Shown: piece by piece, positions 1 to 9,826 of the stretch
Layout of the letters: each line of letters starts with the position of its first letter
Position numbering within the stretch: position 1 is the first letter of the stretch
The notes under the pieces: generated by a model
What the model saw: the letters and a program-made list of their open reading frames with translations, nothing else
The model's database searches: none
Told to the model about the DNA's origin: nothing
NCBI GenBank assembly: GCA_018287875.1
Contig: JAGVVL010000013.1
Location: forward strand, 2,232,001 to 2,296,000
Origin: Nigrospora sphaerica
Taxonomy: Eukaryota > Ascomycota > Sordariomycetes > Amphisphaeriales > Apiosporaceae
DNA length: 64,000 nucleotides
Direction of reading: 5' to 3'
Program-made: the position numbers and the translations under genes

Positions 1-1129
1 GGGAGGCTTACAAGAGAGCGCATCGCCGTCGAGGTGCGCAGGGGATCCCAGGGTTGCAGGGCCGAAATATAAGCAAACAGTCGGATCGCGTCTCGTCCTC
101 GGGTGACCTTGTCCTGCGCTTCGGCTCTTGACAGGGTGCCCATTCGGGGGTGGGTGGGGAATTGGATCCAGATCCGTCCCCGGATCCATTCCCCCCATTC
201 GGTCCGCACCGCCGCTATGTACTAGCGATGCCCGTGCATACATGACGTGACGACCCGCAGCTGCCGATCTACCGTTCCCTGGGGTTGTGTATGTATGTAT
301 CCGACTATGCATTCCCGCCATATACTCAGGCTATGGGAGCCTGGTAGATGTGAGTCGACCACGATGCATCCAGGCACGGTTCGTGTACAACGTGCCTTAG
401 GTAGCCCCTCGTGTAGCTTAGCTGTCCGCCCTGGCAACCGTCGCTAAGTCGTACTTGGTTGGGTAAAAGTGCGCTTATCAAATAAGTGAGAGACGAGAGG
501 TACCTTAGCACCTATATTAGTAGGGACTCCCGGGAACCTACGCCGTACTTTCTTCCCAAACCTCTACGAGGCCCCCGCAAGCGAGATGTGAGCACCTCGT
601 CTCCCAAAAAGTGTAGAGAGCCATGGGGCTATATGGACGAGGGACGAGGGGGATACTCGGTCGTAAGGCCAGTAAAGGGTGCGAGACGAAGTAGCGAGGA
701 CGAGAGGTAGGTTCGGCGGTTGACATGCTGGACAATGGAGGGCCACTGATGGCTCTTGACTTCGCTTATGATGGGACAGGATGCACCCACCAAAGCCGGA
801 GAACCCCAATCTCAACAGGAGAAGCCAGGTCGTTTCCTGGCTGTCTGCTTCTGATTCTCACGCTTACCTCCACTTCTAAGTAGGCGTCCTCGCATTCTTC
901 TTGCACGCCTGGCAACCTGCCTTCCCCCCTGCGCCTTCTAGATCAGTAAACCTCTGGCATCTGCACCGTCGACAGACTCTCGCTGCTTTCTTCGTCCCGT
1001 TCTGACCCAACCACCCATTCTCAAGAGCCCTGTCTCCTTGCCAAATATTTGCTCAACCTCCCCTCCGTCCCTTCTACTCACCATATCGACAGCTTCGCCA
1101 GCCGCATCGCCGTCCACGGCACCGCCGCC
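1..1129. other. Spacer and 5' flank, no gene seen
   Basis: No open frame here has the length or composition of a gene. The last ~250 bases before the first gene become rich in C and T, as is common in the leaders of filamentous-fungal genes, so promoter and 5' UTR probably lie at about 850-1129. A short GTAT run sits near 288-300. Confidence 0.5.
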
Positions 1130-1680
1130 ATGCTCCATCCCAGCCTCACCATTAACATTTTGCGGCTAGTCCAGATGCTGTGGGCTGCGCTGGTTGCCGC
1201 TCTGCTCGGCGGCCTCATGGGCGTGGCCGAGGGCTTAGACGACGCCACTGTGCTGACGACCCTCGAAGCTTCCGAGGGCGTCACCGCGTTCGCGGCGTTA
1301 GCGTCTCTCTACGGCATCGTCGCCCCTTACCACCCCAGAATCGGCCGCGCCATGGTCGTCGCGCTCCTCGACGGCCTCGCGACCCTGGCAAGCTTCGTCT
1401 TGGGCGTGGCCCTGGCTACCAGGGTGGGGATCCGCGACTGCGGCGAACTGTCTTTCGTGCCCGAACTCGAAGTAAGACCCGGCCCTTCTTCGCTCCCCCC
1501 CCTTTCCCCAGGGTTCCCATGCGCTGATGCCCCCTTTTCGCGTAGCGTGTGTGCCGCGTGGCCCAGGCCGGCGCCGTCTTCATGTGGTTCCTGTGTGTTA
1601 CCTTTGCCGTTACCACCTTCTTGGTCTCCAAGAGGCACCGGGCCACTTCTCCTAGCAGTCGAGGATCCTGCGACGTCTAG
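1130..1680 (+). CDS. MARVEL-domain four-helix membrane protein
   Basis: Two exons, 1130-1471 and 1546-1680, give 158 aa. The intron (1472-1545, 74 nt) starts GTAAGA, ends CGTAG and keeps phase 0. The protein has four hydrophobic segments, at about residues 10-34, 45-64, 71-94 and 120-141, joined by short loops. A Cys/Glu-containing loop follows helix 3 and a short basic Ser-rich tail follows helix 4. This is the layout of small fungal MARVEL proteins, related to the Nce102 group, which sit in the plasma membrane or in vesicles. The family call rests on topology and on the pattern of the fourth segment (AQAGAVFMWFLCVTF). The precise function is not known to me. The ATG at 1130 has a good context (GCCGCCATG), and no in-frame ATG precedes it. 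A decayed tandem repeat begins only ~20 bases after the stop. Confidence 0.8.
1472..1545 (+). other. Intron of the MARVEL gene
   Basis: GTAAGA donor and CGTAG acceptor. Removal restores a phase-0 frame into the fourth membrane helix. Unspliced reading runs into unrelated Pro/Ser-rich sequence. Confidence 0.8.
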
Positions 1681-2545
1681 AGGCAGGCGACCACCGTACT
1701 CTTGGCACAAGCGTGCCCCGATACTTCATAACACGATTGTAAATGGGTGGTACAAGTATACCCCCTAAGGCCCAATAATACTAGTGCTAAGGTATGGCAC
1801 AGGTATCTCCAATACCTAATAATACGAGTGCAACTGGATGGCACAGGTACACCCCAATACCGGAAAATGCAAATGCCAAGGAATGGCACAAGTATACCCC
1901 AATGCCAAATAATGAAAGAGCTAATAGAAATCTCCCACCCCATGGACCTTTGCGATTTAAGAAACTGCCAGTGTATCCGCCACATATAGGTATGCATCTT
2001 CCGGCTGGGTCGCGGCAACGTCGAGTCCTGTGGGAAATACCTGGTGGGATAGGCCGATATGATCTTCTTACGAAGGGCCAGCTTGTGGATCCAGAAGTGC
2101 TGACGAAACACATGGCATCATGTCTACATTTTACGTTTTTAATCTAGTCTATGCATTGGCGTCCGCAAGTCGCAATCATGGCGCCATATGGGCCAGATAT
2201 GTCGAGCAGGCCTGGAGTAGTGTCCTGGCGAATTTCCAGGCCAGCCAGCCACGCGAGGGCGCCGTGGGCCGTGTTTGTGCCGCTGGTGCCATAGGGCGGC
2301 GGTCTTAGGTCATACATCACGTTTACATGGGGGAACCCGGAACGAGACTTTTCTTTGCATTACGAAAGACACGAAAGCGCTATGCCCCAAAGACGTCGCC
2401 GCCGGTCACAGAACGCCGAAAAACTCCAATATCAAGAAGGCAGGAAGGGGGCGCAAAGCAAGGGGAGAAAGGCAAGGGAGGGACGACAACCGTCGAGAAA
2501 GCAGCGCCCTGGAAAAGGGGGGGGAGAGGGGGGAAGGGGGCATTT
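1681..2545. other. Intergenic, contains the decayed repeat
   Basis: The five-unit repeat fills 1703-1928. Behind it, the frame of the last two units stays open to a stop ending at 2147, adding ~72 residues that match no family I recognise. The rest (2148-2545) is probably the 3' flank of the small minus-strand gene and shows no further gene. Confidence 0.5.
1703..1928. repeat. Decayed ~45-bp tandem repeat, five units
   Basis: Five head-to-tail copies begin TGG(C/T)ACA at 1703, 1748, 1795, 1839 and 1884, with spacings of 45, 47, 44 and 45. The shared core reads roughly TGGCACAAGTATACCCCAAT, followed by an AATAATAC-like and a GTGCNAAGG-like part. Units that keep 45 nt encode a 15-residue period with a WH(K/R)YTPxPNN pattern. 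The 47- and 44-nt units break that frame. The copies have diverged, so this looks like an old minisatellite or the remains of a coding repeat. Confidence 0.85.
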
Positions 2546-2929
2546 TCACCACCACAGGGCGTTCCATTCCCGCTTCGCTTGCTGGTGGGACGAGGGCGGA
2601 TGCGGCGCGGGTTGCTTTTGGGCTTCGAGGCGGGCGGCCAGGTCAACAAAGGCGCGGTACTCGGACGAGCTCCGGGCCCTGTCGTTGTCGTGGGTGCCTA
2701 TTATGGCCTCGCAGAGAGCGTGGTGCTCGGGCGACTCGATGAGCATCTTGAGGATCTCGTCGTTGGACAGCCGCCTGGCCGAGGCGACGGGGCGGATCGA
2801 GGGTCGCGTCATGGGGGACGAGGCCGCCGTGAGGACGGGCGGGGAGGGGGGGGACTGGCCCTGGGGCAGCGTGATGGAGGTCCGCCTGACGTTGACGATG
2901 GGCCGGGGGCGGCTCGGGTTAACGTCCAT
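2546..2929 (-). CDS. Small protein of unknown function (127 aa)
   Basis: A single-exon frame of 127 aa reads on the minus strand from an ATG at 2929, with CGACC before it, to a stop at 2546. The N-terminal half is Pro/Arg/Ser-rich and probably disordered. From about residue 52 a more ordered, helical-looking segment begins (SNDEILKMLIESPEH, then a GTHDNDRARSS stretch and EYRAFVDLAARLEAQ), with charged and hydrophobic residues in heptad-like spacing. The end is a short Gln/Ala/Trp-containing tail. The balanced composition of residues 52-105 is what sets this frame apart from random GC-rich frames nearby. I do not recognise a named family. It could be a small adaptor or regulatory protein, but nothing in the sequence shows a catalytic site. 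Confidence 0.6.
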   Translation of the reverse strand: MDVNPSRPRPIVNVRRTSITLPQGQSPPSPPVLTAASSPMTRPSIRPVASARRLSNDEILKMLIESPEHHALCEAIIGTHDNDRARSSSEYRAFVDLAARLEAQKQPAPHPPSSHQQAKREWNALWW

Positions 2930-4040
2930 GGTCGTTGATGTGAAAGGGGGGGGGGCTCTGGAGCAAGATAGGGCACGAACTTTGAATAGCGAAGACGAGG
3001 CAGAACGGATTAGGAGAAGTGGGACGAAGTGATGAGAGAATGCTGTCTGTCCGGGAGGTTCTCCGGCCGGGATATTTATGTGTCTGCCCTCATGATAGGA
3101 GACGGAAGGGCCGTAGGTGTGAGAGCTCCAAACCCAGGATGCAAGTAATAGGCATAGGCAGACGACGGGCTGCTCCCCCGGGGGGCACGCAAAAGGCGAT
3201 TGCGATGTTGTCAAAGCCCCTGAAGCTAGGGCAACGACCAATCCGGTAATTCCCTCAGCGCGGCCGCAGGCAACATGACGGGGTGAAACGCGCGACATTG
3301 GAGGGCATCGCGTAATGGAGTGCGGCCACGGGGCCCAATCCGGCAGCTAGACAAGCTGCGCACCGCATACGCTCATGGGCTGGGAGGCGTGACAGGCGGG
3401 CACGGGGATTTCCCATCGAGAGACAGGGAGTGTTGGCCACGCACCTGCTAGCCTGCCGATCTACTCTGGGGGTTGACACCGCCTCCCATACCGTGCGTGG
3501 TTTTTTTTTTTCCTTTCCTGCGCGTGCCGCTGCGTCGCCGCGGCAGCCCTGGGAGAAGATCCGGTCGACGACGATCGAGACGTTCCATAGGGCGGGCGGG
3601 ACAGGGGGCGAGGAGGCCCGGTCCTCTCCCCTTCCTTCCCCCCTCCGGATTCATGGATCGATCACTAGGGACCCGGTTTGGCAAGAGGAGCCAGAGGGAA
3701 GAAAAGTGGAAGCCCATCAAGGCACCCGAGGCACCATCTGGGCGTACCCGAGTCAGAAGATGGCAGCAGGGCCGCCAAGACTCATCCGCCTGCACAAGTG
3801 GCGGTAAGCACGAGGTGGCCTCGCCCCAGAGCGGGCATCCCATTGTTCCTGGATGCCACGGTGGTTTGCTTGATGCAAGGAGATGCAGTAGTAGCGGGTG
3901 ACCGTGACGGCGGCAGTGGATAGTAGCAACGGCAGTAGGACGTAATTAGCGAGTGGCGAGGGGTCCGAGGTCAGGTAGCGAGTGACCCTCTCGCGTTGCG
4001 CGCCAGCGCTTCCATTTCCCCCTTCCCCATCCCGTCCCGG

Positions 4041-4082
4041 CACAGGCGCCCCGGACAGAAGCCGGACAGGCGCCCCGGCTTC
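4041..4082. repeat. Short direct repeat with inverted arms
   Basis: CAGGCGCCCCGG occurs twice (near 4043 and 4067). The arms GAAGCCGG (4058-4065) and CCGGCTTC (4075-4082) are perfect reverse complements around a 9-nt loop. No function is implied by position. Confidence 0.5.
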
Positions 4083-5319
4083 GTCCCAAACCCGTCACGG
4101 AAAGTCAGGGCCGTCTCCACTGGGGCGGGTTGGCAGATTGGAACATGGCCGCTTTTGGCCCCCCGGGCGCGAGGGAGACGGGAGGAAGAGAGGAAAGGAG
4201 ATTGACGCAGACCGGAGGCTTCACTACTGCCGTTCTAGGCAAGCCGTGAAGCGCCCATGGCGGATTTTGGGGCGGGCTCAGCGGCTGCCCACGGATGCCC
4301 ACAGGCGGATGGATGACTGGGTGCCGGTAGTTTGCTGGACGGCGTCGTCTGTAGGTAATAATCGCGCGCGCAAGTCGACGGTCGATCCTCTTCCTATTCA
4401 AGAGGGGGGCCTAAAAGAAGATTGGAGTGGGAAGAGCCACCGTCGTCGGTACAGGCCCGTTGACAACAGATATTGCCCGCGTCCACTGCTTTTCCATGTG
4501 TATCGGTAGACGTACCGAGACGATGAGGGGCGGCCCCCGAAAAGGGAAAGCCATGTTGCCAGCCCTGTACTGAGTAAGCCGGTGCCAAGGCCCATTCCTC
4601 ATGGCCGCTTCACCATGTGAAGACGGTGAGAAAGAAGGCCGGGGACGTCTGTTCGCCGTGGATCCATTCGTCAGGACACAACCTGCAGGACCTCTTCCCA
4701 ACTGCCTCAGTACGCGCCCCCCCTTGGATTCCCCCCCTTCGGCCAAGTACAACTACGATGTCAGAGTCTCAACCTGCGGCGCGAGGGCAGGGGAGGTCCG
4801 AGGGAGGGGAGGGGGGCTGTGCTCACGCCCATCAGTCTACTACTACCCCGCCGCCTTGCCTACATAGAGGTAGGATGGATAGCAGGGGCGTTGCTGGTCA
4901 AAGTATACCATACCAATATCTACGAAGCCCCAAGAAGCAGCGAGTGGGTTTCGACTACTCCGGACATCCCAAGCTATATCTTACTTTCGTCATGCCCGCC
5001 CGCCCGCCGTATAACCTTTGGGTGAGGCATTTTCCCACAGCCTCTGCTTTGCATCCACGCCCTTCACTTCGCCAATACCACGCGCGCGAAAGCCCCCGGG
5101 CGCCAGCGAGTTGACGAGACAATCCATGGCGCCGCGGGCGGAACAAAACACCAACGTGCCCCTGTCTTGTGCAACCTCTCCCCCACGACGCGCCCTCCCC
5201 CCGGGGGTTCCGTTGTGGCGGTGGATCGGGGGAGCCAGCCATCCCTTGTTTCCAGGCCCTTCGTACCAAGCGGATGCCTGCCTCGCTCGCCTGCCCACGG
5301 CCATGTGTCACTCTCACCA

Positions 5320-5456
5320 CTTGCGCCCTTCCCGTTCCCCTCGTCCCCCCTCTCCCTCTCCGTGCCCTCTTTCTCTCCCTCCCCTTCTCTCTCCCCCCTC
5401 CCTCTCCCTCTCTCTGTATGCCTCCCCCCTCCCACTCCTGCTTCTTCCCCCGCCCT
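5320..5456. repeat. Polypyrimidine (CT-rich) tract
   Basis: Roughly 135 bases are almost entirely C and T on the plus strand, with CCCTCTCCCTCTC-type runs. The tract creates long artificial Pro/Leu/Ser frames on one strand and Gly/Arg/Glu frames on the other. Confidence 0.8.
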
Positions 5457-6069
5457 ATTTTGGCCGGCCCTGCTGACTCGGTCCGTACGCAAACCTTCCC
5501 TGCGCGGATCTTTGCAAAAAGACGGGGCTCGGCGGGGCTCGACGGTGCAGCCGAGGGGTTCCAGATCGAACACGCGCTGAAGTCACGTCGACCATGACGA
5601 TCGACGCAGCCAAGGGGGAGGGAAAGGGCAAGGAAGGATTGGCCGGGCCCCCGAGCCCGTCTGAAGTCAAGGTCGGCTGGCTTCCACGACGCCATGGAAT
5701 CGGGGCCCGAGTCAAACAAAACAAGGCATCCCATCTTCGTATCGGCCGCTCGTGGTACCGCGCTACAAACCACTGGCACAGGAATGGCGATGTCATGTTC
5801 CCGCAACCGCACCGCGTAAGCTGGGCAAGCCGGCGAAGAGCGAGGAACGCCGATACGCGCAACCCATGCCGGGTAGGGTAGGCGACAAGATAGAAAGAAA
5901 ACTACCATGTAAGTGTAGACACACGCAAGCCTTAAAAGTAAACACTTATATCAGTCGATACTGGCCCCCTGATGCCACTCTTGCCCATGCTCCTTCCCTC
6001 GTCCCGTCCCTCCATTTCGTCTCTACATACCAAACAACGCCCGCCGCAGCAAGAATACCAAAACTCGTA

Positions 6070-6140
6070 AACCTCTCAACCTCCTCCCCCCCCGCCCTCC
6101 TCCTCCTTTCCCCCCCTTTCCCCCTTTCCCTTCGCCCAGG
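6070..6140. repeat. Second CT-rich tract
   Basis: A second block of C and T runs (TCCTCCCCCCCC, TTTCCCCCCTTTCCCCC) ends ~110 bases upstream of the possible microprotein at 6251. Such tracts are common just upstream of transcription starts in filamentous fungi, which makes a transcript starting here plausible. Confidence 0.5.
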
Positions 6141-6250
6141 CAGCGTGCTTCCCCTCAAACCTCCTCGCCAGCGTCGACTTTGCGCACCCAAACTCGCGAC
6201 CACTCACACCCCCTCCCCGCCGACAGCCGTCCTTCCCCCCCACCCCGGAC

Positions 6251-6358
6251 ATGGCGGCGGCCTTCATCGGTCTCTGCGTCCTCCTCCTCACGCCGCTGGC
6301 CATGTCGGTGCAGCTCATGCTGAAGCCCACCGACTCATACGTGTGTTTCAAGTGCTAA
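6251..6358 (+). CDS. Possible 35-aa membrane microprotein
   Basis: An ATG at 6251 opens 35 codons ending TAA at 6356-6358. Residues 5-24 form one hydrophobic segment, followed by a short polar tail with two cysteines (the last three residues are F-K-C with C four back). A pyrimidine-rich leader-like stretch precedes it. It could be a real single-pass microprotein, the first exon of a spliced gene (a GTGTGT lies at 6341), or chance. No family is recognised, so this is a low-confidence call. Confidence 0.2.
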   Translation: MAAAFIGLCVLLLTPLAMSVQLMLKPTDSYVCFKC

Positions 6359-7678
6359 ACGCCTTGCCCCGCCGTCCTCCCCCCGCGCTCGGGGCCGTCG
6401 CGCGAGTGCGGCCGCTGTCACCCAGCCCTCGGGCCCACGCGTGCCTGCCCACCCCGGACTTGTCGTCGCTTCCCCGCCGCCCGCGTTCCCGACGCGTCTG
6501 ACGTCCCCGCACTCCCGGAAGGGGAAGGCGAAGGGGGTCACCTTGGAGACGAGGCGGTGGAGTGTGCGGATGAAAGCCGCGCTGGCGTAAGGCGTACGGC
6601 AGGGCTCCATCTGGAGCTGTTTGCTCTGCAAACGGGCTCGGGGATGGGCAAGGGGCCGGGGTTCGGCTTCGCTGCTCATCTTGCTGCCGGCCCGTTGGAG
6701 GACTCTGGAGGGAAAGGTACGGCTCGTGTTGTACCGTCCGTGGCCGTGTCCGGCATGCTCGGGGAAAACGGCTCACTTATGCTAGTCATTGGCCCTCGAC
6801 GGCACTTGGCCCGTCGTGTGGCATTCGCTGCATTGTGCCTTGGCTTGCCGTGCCGTCACCCCTGCATCGTCGCTCCTCGGAGGAATATGCAACTATTTCA
6901 CCCAATTTCGGCTATTACTGCCCTCCTTAACCAAACACAGCCTAATTGCCGGCGTCAGATGCATTAGTAAACCGTAGCATCCGGGCTGCGCTGTTGTGAA
7001 CTGGATTTTAGGTCTTCCCCGTTCAGGTGCTGCGACTACTTAACTGTCTCTCGACCGACTGACCGTCACTCCCCCTGCGTCTCTCCCACGCCCGGTCAAA
7101 AGCCGGCCATCAAGAATGCAGGATTCTTCCCGCCATGACTGCGGATACCCATCGCGCCAGTCCCCCCCCAAAAGGTCCCGCCACACCCATCTGTCCAAGA
7201 GAACCCAAGTTCCCTCGCTCCTTCATGGGTTTGAAAAAGCAGATATAAGCGAGACCGCTACCGAACGCCAAAACGGTGCACTTCACGGGTGAAAGGAATA
7301 AATGCGAAGCAAGCGAGCCCGGCCTAAGACGCGGAAACCGGATATGAGGATTGGTAGGGCAAGTCATGTCAGACCGCCCCTGATCGACCTCTGCCGTAGC
7401 CATGGTGTACGGGGCGTGCCTCTTCGGCTGTGTTGAAACTGAGGAATTCCAGGGAACGCGAAGGGGCGTGGGGAGAAAACTGCCACCGTGTCCAAGGCTG
7501 ACCTTGGACCACCGAGCGCCTGCTGTAAAATAGGTGGCGGGAGGTCGTAGTGTTGGATGTAGGTAACATGTGGCACTCCGCACGAAAGTCGCTGATTAAG
7601 ATGTGAGGCGCACAAAGGGGAGGCTGCCATGAATGAGACATGTACATCTCATTGGGGGTGGCAAACCACGCCATTTTC

Positions 7679-9826
7679 CTATTGGGGATAGTAGACCATT
7701 CCGTTCCCCTGCTGAGGATAATAGTAGCCGTCTGGAGTGGGTGTAACCATGCCATTCATGTTCATGACACCACCGGTGCCCGGGAACGCTTGCGGCGCCG
7801 AGTACGGAGGATAGGCTGGCACCGGCGGTAATTGCGCTGCATCATAGTAGTAAACCATGCCGTTGACCTCCTGCGCGACCAGGTTGGCGCCCACGCCAGC
7901 TTGCCCGCCTGGCTGGCTGGCGTCAACCGGGGGTTGCCCCTGTGGCCCACCTGGCACGAAGGCAGGCGCCGCAGCCGAGTAGGGTCCCGGGGGCGGATAA
8001 TAGTAGCCCGGCTGTTGAGGCGGCATCATCTGCTGGTATGGCGGATAGTAGCCTTGCGCTGGGTATTGATTGGGCTGGAAGGGAGCCGCATGAATAGCGC
8101 GTTCGGGTATGTGCGACAAGGGAGTGCCGGTAGAGGCGTACGATGGCTGGCGAGCGTGCGGATCCTGGGCCAGGCCGTTGGATATTTGGACAGGAACCTG
8201 GTGGTGGAAGGCTTGCTGGTAAGACTGCGAGCTTTGTTGCCTCGTCGGGGATTCGATCGTCTCGACCGAAACAGTCTTCTGAGGCCGAGGCTGGTGCATA
8301 GGGATCGTACCCGAGTTGTTCTCTTGCATCAATGGCTTTTGAGGTAGGGAGTACATCTGCGGTTGTGACATAGGATTGGCAGTAGCCTGACCCGGCCCCG
8401 GCATTGTCTCGCCTTGCACCATACCGGAATCATTAAATGGAACAGACGGGGGCGGCTCAGCTCGCGGAGGGAGCCTGACAACAGGCCGCCCGGCATCGAG
8501 AGCCATAGGAGGACGCGAGATGGCCGACCCGGTTGGTGACAGCAGATAGTCACGCCCCATATCTGGAGCAATCGAGGAACGCCGGCTCACAGCGATACTA
8601 GGCGAATAATTGCTACCGTTGTAATAACTTCCGCCGAAGACGCTCGTCCGCCGAGAGAAGCCCCCAATGGAGCCGAGGCCGGATCTGGGCTTGCCACGCA
8701 GGCGCTGCTGGTTGGGCCGCATAGCTCGCGGGATGAAGATGAAGGACCTGTCTGTGGCCGGGAAGATGTAGCGCGGCGGAAAGTTGGGCAGCGAGATCCG
8801 GACCGGTTTGTCTCGCCGGAGCGGCGGCCGGTGGTCAGGCAGCTTGGTGTACTGCTTCATGGGAATGCCGGTGAAGACGATGGGCTCCGCCAGAGGGGGA
8901 ATGAACACGCGCACCTGCGCGTTGCCAATGTGCTTCTCGCACGACAAGGTGCGGTTGATAGGGGTTGGGTTCGACGGGCAGGTCGGAATGAACCCGTCGC
9001 CGTTGGGAGGGCCGTCGTCTACCATGCCGCGGCCAGCGTGTTGTGCCGGTGCGTGCCGTGGGGGACGAGCGGTGGTGGCCGGTGCCGGCACAGGGTTGGC
9101 CACAACTTCGTGCATGTCGTGGGCCCATGGGCCATTCGTTGTGGGATCGGCCGGATTGTGCACCTGGTGATGGAATGGCGCAAAGGGACCCCCGATGCCA
9201 CCTCCGCCACGACCTCGTCCACGGCCTCCGCGACCGAAAGGCCGGAACCCGTTGGCCGAGGGTCCGTGGTGTCGATGGTCGTGCATAAAGAAAGCCCCTC
9301 TGTTGGGCACAAAGGAGGGGTCTTCGTCACGCCGCCGCCTGTACTCATCATGCTCGCGTCGGCGCCGTTCGAGAGGTGGTGCATCAGGTGCTTGGTCCAT
9401 GACGGCCGAGCTTGAACTGACGACGATTGGGGCCGCCGACTGGGAGCCGGTGTCATTCTCATTCTCCAGTAACTCGAGCTCCTTGAAGGGCTGCGGCGGG
9501 GGCTCCGCCACAGACAGATTCGACATGCCGTTGAGAAGCGAGGCCGACTTGTCCGACTTATCAATGCCCGAGCCGGGCTGAGGCTTGGATGCGGCTCCCA
9601 CTTTTGCGTTACCATTGGTGGCGCGAGCACCTGTCTTCCGGACGGCAGGGGCTGTCGGTGAGTGGTCGTCGACGTTGCTGGTATCGCTATCGCCAGCCGG
9701 GTCCTCGTCGTCTGTGGCCAGCGAGCCTTCGGTCAGTGAGTCATCGTCAAGGTCCAAGTCTTCCTCGCCTTCGTCTTCCACGCGGCGGCGGAGGCCGATG
9801 GTCTTTCTTCGGCGGGGGCCGGCCAT
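7679..9826 (-). CDS. CASC3: Barentsz/MLN51 (CASC3)-type exon junction complex protein
   Basis: Uninterrupted 715-aa frame with its ATG at 9826. The N-terminus is basic (PRRRKTIGLRRR) and then strongly acidic to about residue 60. Residues ~155-240 carry the Btz signature: a basic stretch, then DPSFVPNRGAFFMHD and, after an insert, WAHDMHE. In CASC3/MLN51/Barentsz this region wraps around eIF4AIII and stabilises the exon junction complex on spliced mRNA. The insert (about 194-210) is an RGG-like Gly/Arg box, a usual RNA-binding element. The C-terminal ~400 residues are low-complexity, Pro/Gln/Tyr-rich, with repeated GYYYP and NGMVYY patterns, and are probably disordered. Expected location is nucleus and cytoplasm, with a role in mRNA export, localisation or decay. 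The Btz call is strong. The details of fungal function are inferred from animal homologues. Confidence 0.88.
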   Translation of the reverse strand: MAGPRRRKTIGLRRRVEDEGEEDLDLDDDSLTEGSLATDDEDPAGDSDTSNVDDHSPTAPAVRKTGARATNGNAKVGAASKPQPGSGIDKSDKSASLLNGMSNLSVAEPPPQPFKELELLENENDTGSQSAAPIVVSSSSAVMDQAPDAPPLERRRREHDEYRRRRDEDPSFVPNRGAFFMHDHRHHGPSANGFRPFGRGGRGRGRGGGGIGGPFAPFHHQVHNPADPTTNGPWAHDMHEVVANPVPAPATTARPPRHAPAQHAGRGMVDDGPPNGDGFIPTCPSNPTPINRTLSCEKHIGNAQVRVFIPPLAEPIVFTGIPMKQYTKLPDHRPPLRRDKPVRISLPNFPPRYIFPATDRSFIFIPRAMRPNQQRLRGKPRSGLGSIGGFSRRTSVFGGSYYNGSNYSPSIAVSRRSSIAPDMGRDYLLSPTGSAISRPPMALDAGRPVVRLPPRAEPPPSVPFNDSGMVQGETMPGPGQATANPMSQPQMYSLPQKPLMQENNSGTIPMHQPRPQKTVSVETIESPTRQQSSQSYQQAFHHQVPVQISNGLAQDPHARQPSYASTGTPLSHIPERAIHAAPFQPNQYPAQGYYPPYQQMMPPQQPGYYYPPPGPYSAAAPAFVPGGPQGQPPVDASQPGGQAGVGANLVAQEVNGMVYYYDAAQLPPVPAYPPYSAPQAFPGTGGVMNMNGMVTPTPDGYYYPQQGNGMVYYPQ

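Larger units (their letters stand above)
2930..7678. other. Long spacer without a convincing gene
   Basis: About 4.7 kb between two minus-strand genes. It contains many overlapping random-looking GC-rich frames, a long CT-rich tract, a hairpin-capable direct/inverted repeat near 4041-4082 and one possible 35-aa membrane microprotein. None of the longer frames (for example 4955-5908 minus) has recognisable domains, and their composition follows the local low-complexity DNA. Confidence 0.5.

Noticed and set aside
1677..2111. 144-codon minus-strand frame across the 45-bp repeat
   Set aside because: A repeat length divisible by 3 keeps several frames open on both strands. The minus-strand product is hydrophobic/aromatic without domain signal, and the plus-strand reading keeps the cleaner 15-residue pattern.
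4955..5908. 317-codon minus-strand frame
   Set aside because: It is Arg/Gly/Glu-rich across the CT tract, with opposite-strand frames of similar length. The composition follows the low-complexity DNA and no domain is visible.
5752..6501. 249-codon plus-strand frame
   Set aside because: Pro/Ser/Leu content comes from pyrimidine runs, and it overlaps leader-like DNA in a different frame from the possible microprotein. No family resemblance.
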